Of a stretch of DNA of 64,000 bases, positions 33,205 to 41,353 are shown piece by piece; within the stretch, counting starts at the first letter, position 1; each line of letters starts with the position of its first letter. Where the stretch lies: assembly GCF_042665595.1 (NCBI RefSeq), contig NZ_JBHTCT010000011.1, positions 1 through 64,000 of the forward strand, read 5' to 3'. Both the position numbers and the translations under genes were made by a program. The notes beneath the pieces were generated by a model. It searched no databases. It was not told where the DNA came from and was given only the letters and a program-made list of their open reading frames with translations. This DNA is from Bhargavaea changchunensis (GTDB lineage: Bacteria > Bacillota > Bacilli > Bacillales_A > Planococcaceae).

Positions 33205-34374
33205 TTGAATCACGAGTTCCATCACGAGTTGATCACGAAAAAAGGGAGTCTCGCCTATGTTTCGATTTCATCGGTCATCGGGTTGCTAGCCATTCTGGGG
33301 AAAAACGTATCGCTCGGAGTCCTTGCCGTTCTGATGTTGGTTTTGTATGGGCTTAATGTGGTGTATGTGCAGAAGGCGGCAAGAAACATCCGGCTCAGGA
33401 ACGGGCACGAATTCGTCCGGCTGTTTCCCGGTGAGGAAGGTGAACTGACATTTGATTTTATCAATGTGGGAAAGCTGGCCGTCTGGAACGTCCGCTGGGA
33501 AGTTTCCGTCCTTGATCATGACGGTGCCACGGAGATCCAGGCGGGAAAAATACCCGGAATCCTTTTCCCCTCTTTTTTCCTTCCCGGAAAAGGAAGTGTC
33601 AGGCATCACATCCGTTTTGCCGCAAAGAAGCGTGGCCTTGCAAGAGCCTCCGTGCTCACGCTTCATATCGGTGACCTGCTTGGGGTGTTCCGGATTCGCC
33701 TGACATACCAGGGCTATCTGCAGAAAGCAGTCATCGTTTATCCCGGAATATCCGGGTTCAAGCTGCCTTCCCGCCTTGCCGGGCAGTTTCCCGGTGTGAC
33801 TCCCGCACCCATATCGCTTTTTGAGGAACGGACCAGGCCCCGGGGCACCAGGGAATATGCCGCCGGTGACCCGTTTTCATCGATTGCTTGGAAAGAGACG
33901 GCGAGGACAGGGGGGCTGCGGACAAAGGATTTTGACCGGGTGGTCCTCCAGAGATGGATTTTGGTCGCAGATCTCCGAGGCAGCCGGCCCGGGGCGGCGG
34001 ATCATGTTCTGGCGGAAAAGGTCTTCAGCCAGATCGCCCATGCCGCCATGGCTGCCGAGAAAAGAGGAATCGAGTTTGAAGTCAGGCTGAACATGCGCAC
34101 TGCGGCAAGGGACGGTCATCTCCATATCCCGCCGGACCATGGCCGTGCTCAGCTGTCAGGGGTGCTGAACCGGCTTGCCAGGCTTCCCGCTAATTCTCCG
34201 GTCAGCCCGCCGGCAGGAATGTACCGGTCGATTGCCGTAAATGCCATGCGGGGCCATGTCCTGTTTCATTTCGGGAAGCAGGGTGGAGAGTTCTCAGGAC
34301 TGGCCGCGCTGCTCAAGAAAAGAGGCGTTACAGTCATACAGGTTTCTGCGGACATGGGGGAGGATGCTGGATGA
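33205..34374 (+). CDS. DUF58 domain protein (YeaD-like)
   Basis: A 389-aa protein that starts with TTG behind GGGGGGAGAG. Two close hydrophobic segments (residues 18-55) anchor it, followed by a beta-rich domain and a DUF58 region (RTRPRGTREYAAGDPFSSI.. onwards), which belongs to the von Willebrand-type fold. DUF58 proteins are partners of MoxR ATPases. The last bases overlap the next start (ATGA). The function of the system is not established. Confidence 0.85.
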   Translation: MNHEFHHELITKKGSLAYVSISSVIGLLAILGKNVSLGVLAVLMLVLYGLNVVYVQKAARNIRLRNGHEFVRLFPGEEGELTFDFINVGKLAVWNVRWEVSVLDHDGATEIQAGKIPGILFPSFFLPGKGSVRHHIRFAAKKRGLARASVLTLHIGDLLGVFRIRLTYQGYLQKAVIVYPGISGFKLPSRLAGQFPGVTPAPISLFEERTRPRGTREYAAGDPFSSIAWKETARTGGLRTKDFDRVVLQRWILVADLRGSRPGAADHVLAEKVFSQIAHAAMAAEKRGIEFEVRLNMRTAARDGHLHIPPDHGRAQLSGVLNRLARLPANSPVSPPAGMYRSIAVNAMRGHVLFHFGKQGGEFSGLAALLKKRGVTVIQVSADMGEDAG

Positions 34375-35579
34375 AGGACCGGAAATCAGAGGCCGTCAAA
34401 CTGGCAACTCTGCTGTTGGAAGTGAGTGTCATCTATGTGCTTGCAGCACCGCCATACGTGGTGAACGGAAGCTTGCCGCCGGTCCTGCCTCACTTGCTCG
34501 CCATCATGGCCGGATATGGGGCCGCCTGTCTGGTGTCCGGCAATGCCGGCATGACGGCGTCCGCAGGGCTTGCTCTTTTCGTAGCCTGGGCAACCGGACT
34601 TCCGCTTGTCCATTCCGCGGTTCTGGGCACATGGATCGGGTGGCGCATCAAGTCACTTTCGGAGCGGGAGTCCGGCGGTAAAGAGTGGCTGGCAGTCCTC
34701 ATATCCATCGCATATACGTTAGGCGTATTTATGATGATCCTCCCGGGGAAAGCAGGGCATATCGTTTATACTCTGCTTGTCTTCCAGTTTGCATCCGCTG
34801 TGCTGCTGCGCAATGCAAGGGTCCTTTACCGTCAACCGTTCAGGAGGAAGGAACAGGACAGGGCTTTTCTTCAGCTTTCTGCAGGCCTGCTCGGCATGAC
34901 AGCTTTGCTGATATTTATCAAGCCGCTTATCGCCTGGGCAAGCGGGCTGGCCGGGAAGTCGCTGGGGAATGTATTTTATAATTTCCTCACCGGGATTACC
35001 GGACCGGTCTGGGGACCGCTGGAGCGGTTTTTCCTTAGACTTTCTCAGGAGGACGAGTTGGAAGATAAATCGGGCGAGGGGGGAGCCGGAGAGGAAATGC
35101 CGATTATGGAGGCAGCGGAAGGGATCCAGTGGGGGCCGGCGGTATTGTTCGCTGTCCTGCTGCTGCTGGGGGCTGCCGTACTGATCAGTATTTTCAGGAG
35201 CCGCTACATGAAGGAACATAATCAGCCGGTTTTCGGGACAGCTGAAGGATTTTCTGATTTTCCAATGGACGCGATGCAGACATCAGGCAATAGCCGGACC
35301 GCAGAAATCCGGCGAAACCTGGTCCGGAGGGAGGTATTCCGGCTCGAGCGGCGGATGAGGCGGGCAGGGTTCGGCCGGAATCCTGAAGAGTCCTTCCCGG
35401 TATGGCTGGGTCGGTTAGGCCTGGATCCGGAAAACCGCATGCTGTTAGACCGTTTGTATGCCAGAGTCCGCTATGCGGAAGAAGAGATCGGAACTGAAGA
35501 AGCGGAATTGTTCCGCCGCATCGTCCGGTCCATCCGTCCTCCGGCGAGTGAGGAGAGCACAGGAAAGAATGGCAAATAA
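34371..35579 (+). CDS. Membrane protein in MoxR operon, lacks a transglutaminase domain
   Basis: A 402-aa protein with about six to seven membrane segments in the first 210 residues, another at about 260-278, and a charged cytoplasmic C-terminus. The tail (LYARVRYAEEE followed by FRRIVRSI) resembles the DUF4129-like end of YebA-type proteins. B. subtilis YebA, at this place, also has a transglutaminase-like core, but here the length is about half and no Cys-His-Asp set is seen. GGGGGAGG lies before the ATG, which overlaps the DUF58 stop. Confidence 0.78.
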   Translation: MKDRKSEAVKLATLLLEVSVIYVLAAPPYVVNGSLPPVLPHLLAIMAGYGAACLVSGNAGMTASAGLALFVAWATGLPLVHSAVLGTWIGWRIKSLSERESGGKEWLAVLISIAYTLGVFMMILPGKAGHIVYTLLVFQFASAVLLRNARVLYRQPFRRKEQDRAFLQLSAGLLGMTALLIFIKPLIAWASGLAGKSLGNVFYNFLTGITGPVWGPLERFFLRLSQEDELEDKSGEGGAGEEMPIMEAAEGIQWGPAVLFAVLLLLGAAVLISIFRSRYMKEHNQPVFGTAEGFSDFPMDAMQTSGNSRTAEIRRNLVRREVFRLERRMRRAGFGRNPEESFPVWLGRLGLDPENRMLLDRLYARVRYAEEEIGTEEAELFRRIVRSIRPPASEESTGKNGK

Positions 35580-35612
35580 AAGCAATGCCCCGCGATGGCG
35601 GGGCATTGCTAG
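35577..35612. terminator. Bidirectional terminator, MoxR operon / MFS gene
   Basis: AGCAATGCCCCGC and GCGGGGCATTGCT flank GATG. The T-tract is better on the minus strand. Confidence 0.85.
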
Positions 35613-35613
35613 T

Positions 35614-36846
35614 TTAAGGCAGTTCAGGGGAAACCGGAACGGTTTTCTCATCCCGGCCTGCTTTCAGTCCGGCCAGGCAGAGGAGGACGATCGTCACAAT
35701 GAACATCCAGAGGGATGCTTTCCAGTTTCCGGACAGGTCATGGAAAGCACCAAACAAGACGGGGCCGGCTGCCGCAAGCAGGTAGCCGATCGACTGGGCC
35801 ATCCCGGAAAGCGAGGCGGCCTCGGATGGCGTATTCGTCCTAAGTGTGAATAACATCATCGCAAGGCCGAATGAGGCACCTCCGGATATCCCCATCAGGA
35901 TCATCCAGAGCGGGGCGGCAGTCATGTTTCCGGAGAACAGCCCACCGTAGCCGATCAGATAAATGACCGTGATCAGGATGACAAGAAGCCGCTGGTCCTT
36001 CATCCGCCCGGCGATGATCGGGATCATGAACGTGAACGGAATCTGGGAGAACTGGACGAGGGAGAACATCCAGCCCGCCCGTTCCGCATCCATCCCGCGG
36101 CCCGTCAGAACTTCCGGCACCCATGCGGCTGTGGTGAAGAACATGACCGATTGAAGCCCCATAAAAAAGGTGACGCCCCATGCAAGCGGTGACTTCCACA
36201 ATGGCCGCAGGGCAGGTCCTTTGGCAGGACCGGAAGCATCAAGCACCGGCCGCTTGGCCACTTGAGGCAGCCAGACAATGGCTGCAATTATTGCAAGCAT
36301 GGCCCACACACCGAGCGACAATCTCCAGCCAAGGGATGTTGTAGAGGCGAGCGGTGCACTGACGCCGGCAGCCAATCCGGCGAACAGGTTCATGGAGACG
36401 GTGTAGATACCGGTCATCAGCCCGACCTGCATGGGGAAATTCATCTTAACGAAACCGGGCAGCAGGACATTGCCGAATGCAATGGCCACTCCGAGAAGGA
36501 AAGTGCCGAAAATCAGAAACCCGATTCCGCCGGAAGAACGGATGATAATACCGATGGTCAGAAGGAGAAGGGCGATGAAAAGGCTCCTCGCCATGCCGAT
36601 CCTGTCCGCGATCTTCGGCACGACGGGTGAAATGGCTGCAAACGCCAAGAGCGGAATCGTGGTCAGGAATCCGGCGACCGTACCTGAAATCGAGAGGTCC
36701 TCCATGACTCTTGAAATAACGGGACCGACCGATGTCAGAGGGGAGCGGAGACTGAAGGCGATAAATATGACGCCCAGGAGAAGGAGGAGCGTAGCAGGTT
36801 TGAGATCCAGTTTTTTCGAGCGGTACGACGGAATGTTTCCGTTCAA
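35614..36846 (-). CDS. MFS transporter of the CynX/NimT family
   Basis: A 410-aa transporter with 12 predicted membrane segments. The N-terminal FIAFSLRSPLTSVGP and the first-half KIADRIGMARS loop mark the CynX/NimT (cyanate/nitroimidazole-type) MFS group, like B. subtilis YycB. It starts with TTG at 36846, eight bases after GGGAGG; the frame stays open to 36990 but this part overlaps the leuS promoter region and has no ribosome site. The substrate is unknown. Confidence 0.85.
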   Translation of the reverse strand: MNGNIPSYRSKKLDLKPATLLLLLGVIFIAFSLRSPLTSVGPVISRVMEDLSISGTVAGFLTTIPLLAFAAISPVVPKIADRIGMARSLFIALLLLTIGIIIRSSGGIGFLIFGTFLLGVAIAFGNVLLPGFVKMNFPMQVGLMTGIYTVSMNLFAGLAAGVSAPLASTTSLGWRLSLGVWAMLAIIAAIVWLPQVAKRPVLDASGPAKGPALRPLWKSPLAWGVTFFMGLQSVMFFTTAAWVPEVLTGRGMDAERAGWMFSLVQFSQIPFTFMIPIIAGRMKDQRLLVILITVIYLIGYGGLFSGNMTAAPLWMILMGISGGASFGLAMMLFTLRTNTPSEAASLSGMAQSIGYLLAAAGPVLFGAFHDLSGNWKASLWMFIVTIVLLCLAGLKAGRDEKTVPVSPELP

Positions 36847-36945
36847 GCTAAGCGCCTCCCGACTGTTTAGTGAAGATTTTGGCAAAACTGCCCATTGCAC
36901 ATTATCGTACCACCCGGCATCCATATAGTAAACGGCTCCAGGCAC

Positions 36946-36975
36946 TTGCGGCACAACATGGCTTTCGGGTACAAT
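36946..36975 (+). promoter_or_regulatory. SigA promoter of the leuS leader
   Basis: TTGCGG (36946-36951), an 18-base spacer and TACAAT (36970-36975), just before the T-box leader. Confidence 0.68.
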
Positions 36976-36981
36976 GATGGC

Positions 36982-37225
36982 AATACTCAAGGGCGTCGAA
37001 GGGGAATAGTAGGCGGCCCGATCCTTCCAGAGAGCCGGCGGTTGCTGAGAGCCGGCAGGATCGGTCTGCCGAACTCACCCCAGAGTCTGCATCACCGGCA
37101 CACAGGTTGCCGGGCGGTGCCGTTTTCCGCGTTAAGGATGAGCTGGACGGCTTGCCGTCAATGTGGGTGGCACCGCGGGAGAATCGACTCTCGTCCCTGA
37201 CTTTTTTGGGGACGGGAGTTTTTTC
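36982..37225 (+). promoter_or_regulatory. T-box leader of leuS, with terminator
   Basis: Stem I elements AGTA (37008-37011 area) and GCTGAGAGCC are present. The specifier loop GAACTCACC offers the leucine codon CTC (37074-37076). The T-box core is GTGGCACCGCGG (near 37167-37178). The terminator ACTCTCGTCCC/GGGGACGGGAGT with TTTTTT ends at 37225. Uncharged leucine tRNA would stabilise the antiterminator and raise leuS expression. Confidence 0.93.
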
Positions 37226-37248
37226 ATTTCAGGAGGGAGACAAAAGGC

Positions 37249-39663
37249 ATGAGTTACAATCATCGAGAGATTGACAGCAAGTGGCGGAAGTTCTGGGAAG
37301 AAAATAAAACATTTAAAACGGTCGATGAGCCGGAAAAACCGAAATTCTACGCGCTGGATATGTTCCCTTATCCATCAGGCGCCGGCCTGCACGTCGGTCA
37401 TCCGCTCGGCTACATCGCGACTGATATTCTGAGCGGATTCAAGCGGATGCAGGGATATAATGTGCTGCACCCGATGGGCTGGGACGCATTCGGCCTGCCG
37501 GCTGAGCAGTATGCGCTCGACACGGGAAATGACCCGGCTGAATTCACCGCGAAAAACATTGCGACGTTCAAGCGCCAGATGCAGGAGCTCGGCTTTTCCT
37601 ATGACTGGGACCGCGAAATCAATACGACCGACCCGGAATACTACAAGTGGACACAATGGATCTTCATCCAGCTCTATAAAAAAGGACTCGCTTATGTCGA
37701 TGAAGTGCCGGTCAACTGGTGCCCGGCACTCGGGACGGTACTAGCCAACGAGGAAGTCATCGATGGCGTTTCGGAACGCGGCGGCCACCCGGTTGAGCGG
37801 CGCCCGATGCGCCAGTGGGTGCTGAAGATCACGGAATACGCCGACCGGCTCCTGGAGGACCTAGACGACCTCGACTGGCCGGACAGCCTCAAAGAGATGC
37901 AACGCAACTGGATCGGCCGCTCGGAAGGCGCCCAGATCACGTTCCCGATCGACGGGACCGATTTGTCTTTCGAGGCATTCACAACACGCCCGGACACGCT
38001 TTTCGGCGCGACGTATGCCGTCCTTGCACCTGAACACAAGCTCGTGGGCCAGATCACGACTGACGGGCAGCGGGCAGCGGTGGAAGGCTATCTTGATAAG
38101 ATCAAGACAAAGAGCGACCTTGAACGGACGGATCTTGCCAAAGAAAAGACCGGCGTCTTCACAGGCGCATACGCCATCAACCCGGTCAGCGGCGAAAAAA
38201 TGCCGATCTGGATCGCGGACTATGTCCTCGCTTCATACGGTACAGGGGCCATCATGGCTGTTCCGGCTCATGACGAGCGCGACTACGAGTTTGCCAAGGA
38301 ATTCAACCTCCCGATCGTAGAGGTCGTGGCCGGCGGTAACATCGAGGAAGAAGCCTATACCGGCGACGGGGAACATGTGAACTCCGGGTTCCTGAACGGC
38401 CTCGGCAAAGAAGAGGGGATCACGAAGGCGATCGAGTGGCTCGAGGAAAACGGCAAGGGCGAGAGGAAGATCACATACCGCCTGCGTGACTGGCTGTTCT
38501 CCCGCCAGCGCTACTGGGGAGAGCCGATTCCGGTCATCCATTGGGAAGACGGTTCCATGACGACCGTTCCGGAAGAAGAGCTCCCGCTCATGCTTCCGAA
38601 AACGGACAACATCCGCCCGAGCGGCACCGGCGAATCACCGCTTGCCAATATCGAGGAGTGGGTGAATGTCACGGATCCGAAGACCGGCATGAAGGGCCGC
38701 CGCGAAACGAACACGATGCCACAGTGGGCCGGCAGCTGCTGGTACTACATCCGCTACATCGACCCGCACAACTCCGAGCAGCTGGTAGATCCTGAACTGG
38801 CGGAACGCTGGCTTCCGGTCGACATCTACGTCGGCGGCGCTGAGCATGCCGTGCTCCATCTCTTGTATGCACGGTTCTGGCATAAGGTGCTTTACGATAT
38901 CGGTGTGGTCAAGACGAAGGAGCCGTTCCAGAAGCTCTTTAACCAGGGCATGATCCTCGGTGAGGGCAACGAGAAGATGTCGAAGTCGAAGGGGAATGTC
39001 GTCAACCCTGATGATATCGTCGAAAGCCACGGCGCCGATGCCCTCCGCCTGTATGAAATGTTCATGGGGCCGCTTGATGCATCAAAAGCCTGGTCGACAA
39101 ACGGGCTCGACGGCTCCCGCAAATTCCTCGAACGGGTATGGCGCCTGTTCACAGAATCGGACGGTACGCTAGCATCGAAGATCACCGAAGAAAATGACGG
39201 TGCACTCGAAAAGGTCTACAACCAGACGGTCAAGAAAGTGACCGAGGATCTTGAGAACATGCACAACAACACGGCCATTTCTCAGATGATGGTGTTCATC
39301 AATGAAGCGTACAAGGCCGACAAGCTTCCGAAGGAATACGCGGAAGGCTTCGTCAAGCTGCTGTCGCCGATCTGCCCGTTCATCACGGAAGAGCTATGGC
39401 GCGTCCTCGGCCACAATGACTCGATCAAGTATGAATCCTGGCCGACTTATGACGAGTCGAAACTCGTCGACGATGAAGTGGAAATCGCCGTCCAGATCAA
39501 CGGCAAAGTCCGCTCGAAAGTCGTCGTTCCGGCAGATGTCACGAAGGAAGACCTCGAAGCGGCCGCACTTGCGGAACCGCGTGTCAAAGAGCTCACGGAA
39601 GGAAAGGACATCAAGAAAGTCATTGCCATCCCTGGCCGCCTTGTGAACATTGTTGCGAAATAA
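37249..39663 (+). CDS. leuS: Leucyl-tRNA synthetase
   Basis: An 804-aa class I synthetase. The HIGH signature is HVGHP at about residues 49-53 and the KMSKS loop is at about 576-580. The CP1 editing insert includes TTRPDTLFGATY. AGGAGGGA precedes the ATG. A T-box upstream gives amino-acid-responsive control and a terminator follows. Length is typical for bacterial LeuRS. Confidence 0.98.
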   Translation: MSYNHREIDSKWRKFWEENKTFKTVDEPEKPKFYALDMFPYPSGAGLHVGHPLGYIATDILSGFKRMQGYNVLHPMGWDAFGLPAEQYALDTGNDPAEFTAKNIATFKRQMQELGFSYDWDREINTTDPEYYKWTQWIFIQLYKKGLAYVDEVPVNWCPALGTVLANEEVIDGVSERGGHPVERRPMRQWVLKITEYADRLLEDLDDLDWPDSLKEMQRNWIGRSEGAQITFPIDGTDLSFEAFTTRPDTLFGATYAVLAPEHKLVGQITTDGQRAAVEGYLDKIKTKSDLERTDLAKEKTGVFTGAYAINPVSGEKMPIWIADYVLASYGTGAIMAVPAHDERDYEFAKEFNLPIVEVVAGGNIEEEAYTGDGEHVNSGFLNGLGKEEGITKAIEWLEENGKGERKITYRLRDWLFSRQRYWGEPIPVIHWEDGSMTTVPEEELPLMLPKTDNIRPSGTGESPLANIEEWVNVTDPKTGMKGRRETNTMPQWAGSCWYYIRYIDPHNSEQLVDPELAERWLPVDIYVGGAEHAVLHLLYARFWHKVLYDIGVVKTKEPFQKLFNQGMILGEGNEKMSKSKGNVVNPDDIVESHGADALRLYEMFMGPLDASKAWSTNGLDGSRKFLERVWRLFTESDGTLASKITEENDGALEKVYNQTVKKVTEDLENMHNNTAISQMMVFINEAYKADKLPKEYAEGFVKLLSPICPFITEELWRVLGHNDSIKYESWPTYDESKLVDDEVEIAVQINGKVRSKVVVPADVTKEDLEAAALAEPRVKELTEGKDIKKVIAIPGRLVNIVAK

Positions 39664-39676
39664 GTTGTACATGAAG

Positions 39677-39709
39677 AGAACCCGGAGCGGAATGGCTCCG
39701 GGTTCTTTT
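39677..39709 (+). terminator. Terminator of leuS
   Basis: AGAACCCGGAGC and GCTCCGGGTTCT form the stem, followed by TTTTG. Confidence 0.85.
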
Positions 39710-39735
39710 GTTGGCATGGCATCTTAATGAGGTGA

Positions 39736-39855
39736 GCGCGCATAGGAAGCAGGTAAGCGCGCATAGAAAGTCGTTGAGCACGCATAGAACTGGCAGAAGC
39801 GCGCATAGAAAGTCGTTGAGCGCGCATAGAACTGGCAGAAGCGCGCATAGAGCCA
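39736..39855. repeat. Six 21-bp tandem repeats with core GCGCGCATAG
   Basis: The core GCGCGCATAG (one copy GCACGCATAG) starts at 39736, 39757, 39778, 39799, 39820 and 39841, an exact 21-base period. The 11-base remainders alternate: AAAGTCGTTGA in units 2 and 4, AACTGGCAGAA in units 3 and 5, giving a 42-base higher-order repeat. It lies between the terminators of leuS and ytfP, so is untranscribed or read through only. Minus-strand frames through it encode a spurious heptapeptide repeat beginning MRA. Confidence 0.92.
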
Positions 39856-39865
39856 CGCAACCATA

Positions 39866-39899
39866 CCAAAACCGCCCGCTGAATCTCAGCAGGCGGTTT
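39866..39899 (-). terminator. Terminator of ytfP
   Basis: On the minus strand AACCGCCTGCTGA and TCAGCGGGCGGTT form a stem with one mismatch, followed by TTTTGG. Confidence 0.8.
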
Positions 39900-39911
39900 C
39901 ATAGTTTGATA

Positions 39912-41183
39912 TCATACTTCTCTCCCGGCAGCCAGTTTGCCCGCGTTCATGCCGGCGATCCTGCCCGTGACGAGGGCGGATGTGATGTTGTAGCCGCCGG
40001 TATAACCATGGATGTCGAGTACCTCACCGCAGAAGAAGAGGCCTTCCTTTTTCTTCGAGGCCATTGTTTTCGGTCCGATTTCTTTGACGGAAACGCCGCC
40101 TCCTGTGACGAACGCTTTCTCGATCGGCTGGGTACCGTTTACGGTCATTTCAAACGAATGTAGGGATAGCGCAAGTTTTCTGAGCTTGTCGTGGGCGATC
40201 TGTCCGGCGGGAGAGGCGGGATCGATATCCGCGCGGTCCATAAGGAACAGGAGCCAGCGTTCGGGGACAAGGCCTTTCCAGAGATTCTTCGCCGCTTTCT
40301 TCGGCTCTTCCTTGCCGGTGCGGACAAGCTGTTGGAAGGTTTCTTCCGTATTTTGGTCAGGCATTGCATCAATCTGTACTGTAACTGGCTTGCCGCCGTT
40401 TTTCTTCCGTTCCTTCACGACGAACTGGCTGCACCGGAGGATCGCCGGGCCGCTCAGGCCGAAGTGGGTGAACAGCATGTCCATCCGATGGGTGACGAGC
40501 GTCTTGCCTTTCTTGTTCAGGACGGAAACAGCCGTGTCGCGAAGGGCCAGTCCCTGCAATTCCCTTGAACGGATGAATGATTCATCGGAAAGCAGGGGAA
40601 CTTCCGTCGGATACAGCTCGGTCACAGTGTGGCCTGCCCGCTCCGCCCACGGATAGCCATCGCCGGTCGATCCGGTCTGCGGGACGGCTTTGCCGCCGGT
40701 CGCAACGACGACCGCCTTGGAACGGATCTCTTCCCCGTTTTCCAGACGGACACCGAGGGTGTGCTCGTCGTCCATAAGGAGTTTGGCCACACGTGCCCCG
40801 AAACGCACCTTTACTCCGAGTTTGTCCAGTTCACCGGTCAGGGCATTGACGACATCCATCGCCTGGTCCGACACCGGGAACATCCGGCCATGGTCTTCTT
40901 CCTTAAGCGGAACACCGAGACCTTCGAAAAAGCGGATGATGTCCCGGTTGTCGAAAACGGAAAACGGGCTGTAAAGGAATCGCCCATTGCCGGGGATGTG
41001 CCGGATGATCTCATCATATTCGAGGTTATTCGTCACATTGCAGCGGCCGCCGCCGCTGATGGCGAGCTTCTTGCCCAGTTTGTTTCCTTTTTCGATCAGC
41101 AGCACGCGTGCGCCTTCAGCACCGGCGGCTGCGGCGGCCATCAGGCCGGATGGCCCGCCGCCGATCACGATTACATCTTGCAT
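39912..41183 (-). CDS. ytfP: HI0933-family flavoprotein YtfP
   Basis: A 423-aa FAD-dependent oxidoreductase-like protein. The dinucleotide motif GGGPSGLMAAAAA is at the N-terminus, SGGGRCNVTN follows, and the C-terminal GEVLDIHGYTGGYN is the second FAD contact. It belongs to the BaiN/HI0933 family (YtfP in B. subtilis), whose reaction is unknown. AAAGGAG precedes the ATG by nine bases. It is divergent from ytgP, as in B. subtilis. Confidence 0.9.
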   Translation of the reverse strand: MQDVIVIGGGPSGLMAAAAAGAEGARVLLIEKGNKLGKKLAISGGGRCNVTNNLEYDEIIRHIPGNGRFLYSPFSVFDNRDIIRFFEGLGVPLKEEDHGRMFPVSDQAMDVVNALTGELDKLGVKVRFGARVAKLLMDDEHTLGVRLENGEEIRSKAVVVATGGKAVPQTGSTGDGYPWAERAGHTVTELYPTEVPLLSDESFIRSRELQGLALRDTAVSVLNKKGKTLVTHRMDMLFTHFGLSGPAILRCSQFVVKERKKNGGKPVTVQIDAMPDQNTEETFQQLVRTGKEEPKKAAKNLWKGLVPERWLLFLMDRADIDPASPAGQIAHDKLRKLALSLHSFEMTVNGTQPIEKAFVTGGGVSVKEIGPKTMASKKKEGLFFCGEVLDIHGYTGGYNITSALVTGRIAGMNAGKLAAGREV

Positions 41184-41293
41184 ATGGAAATGCTCCTTTC
41201 GGATGCTCCGTTCTGTTTAACTTGTATATGAATTCTATACCCGCTATGGCCCTTGGCCCGGCCACTATTATACACGGTTTTCTTCAAAAGAAT

Positions 41294-41322
41294 TTGAGAT
41301 ATTGGGCGGGGCGGAGTAAACT
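41294..41322 (+). promoter_or_regulatory. SigA promoter of ytgP
   Basis: TTGAGA (41294-41299), a 17-base spacer and TAAACT (41317-41322). Confidence 0.6.
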
Positions 41323-41353
41323 GGTCTTTAGCTTATAAGAATGGAAGGGTCAC

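Noticed and set aside
39736..39855. CRISPR array
   Set aside because: The repeats are 21 bases with 11-base non-unique spacers that alternate, and there are no cas genes.
39447..39902. Minus-strand ORF across the 21-bp repeats (repeated MRA heptapeptide)
   Set aside because: It is antisense to leuS at one end, has no ribosome site, and its repeated peptide simply mirrors the DNA repeat; each unit also supplies an ATG by chance.
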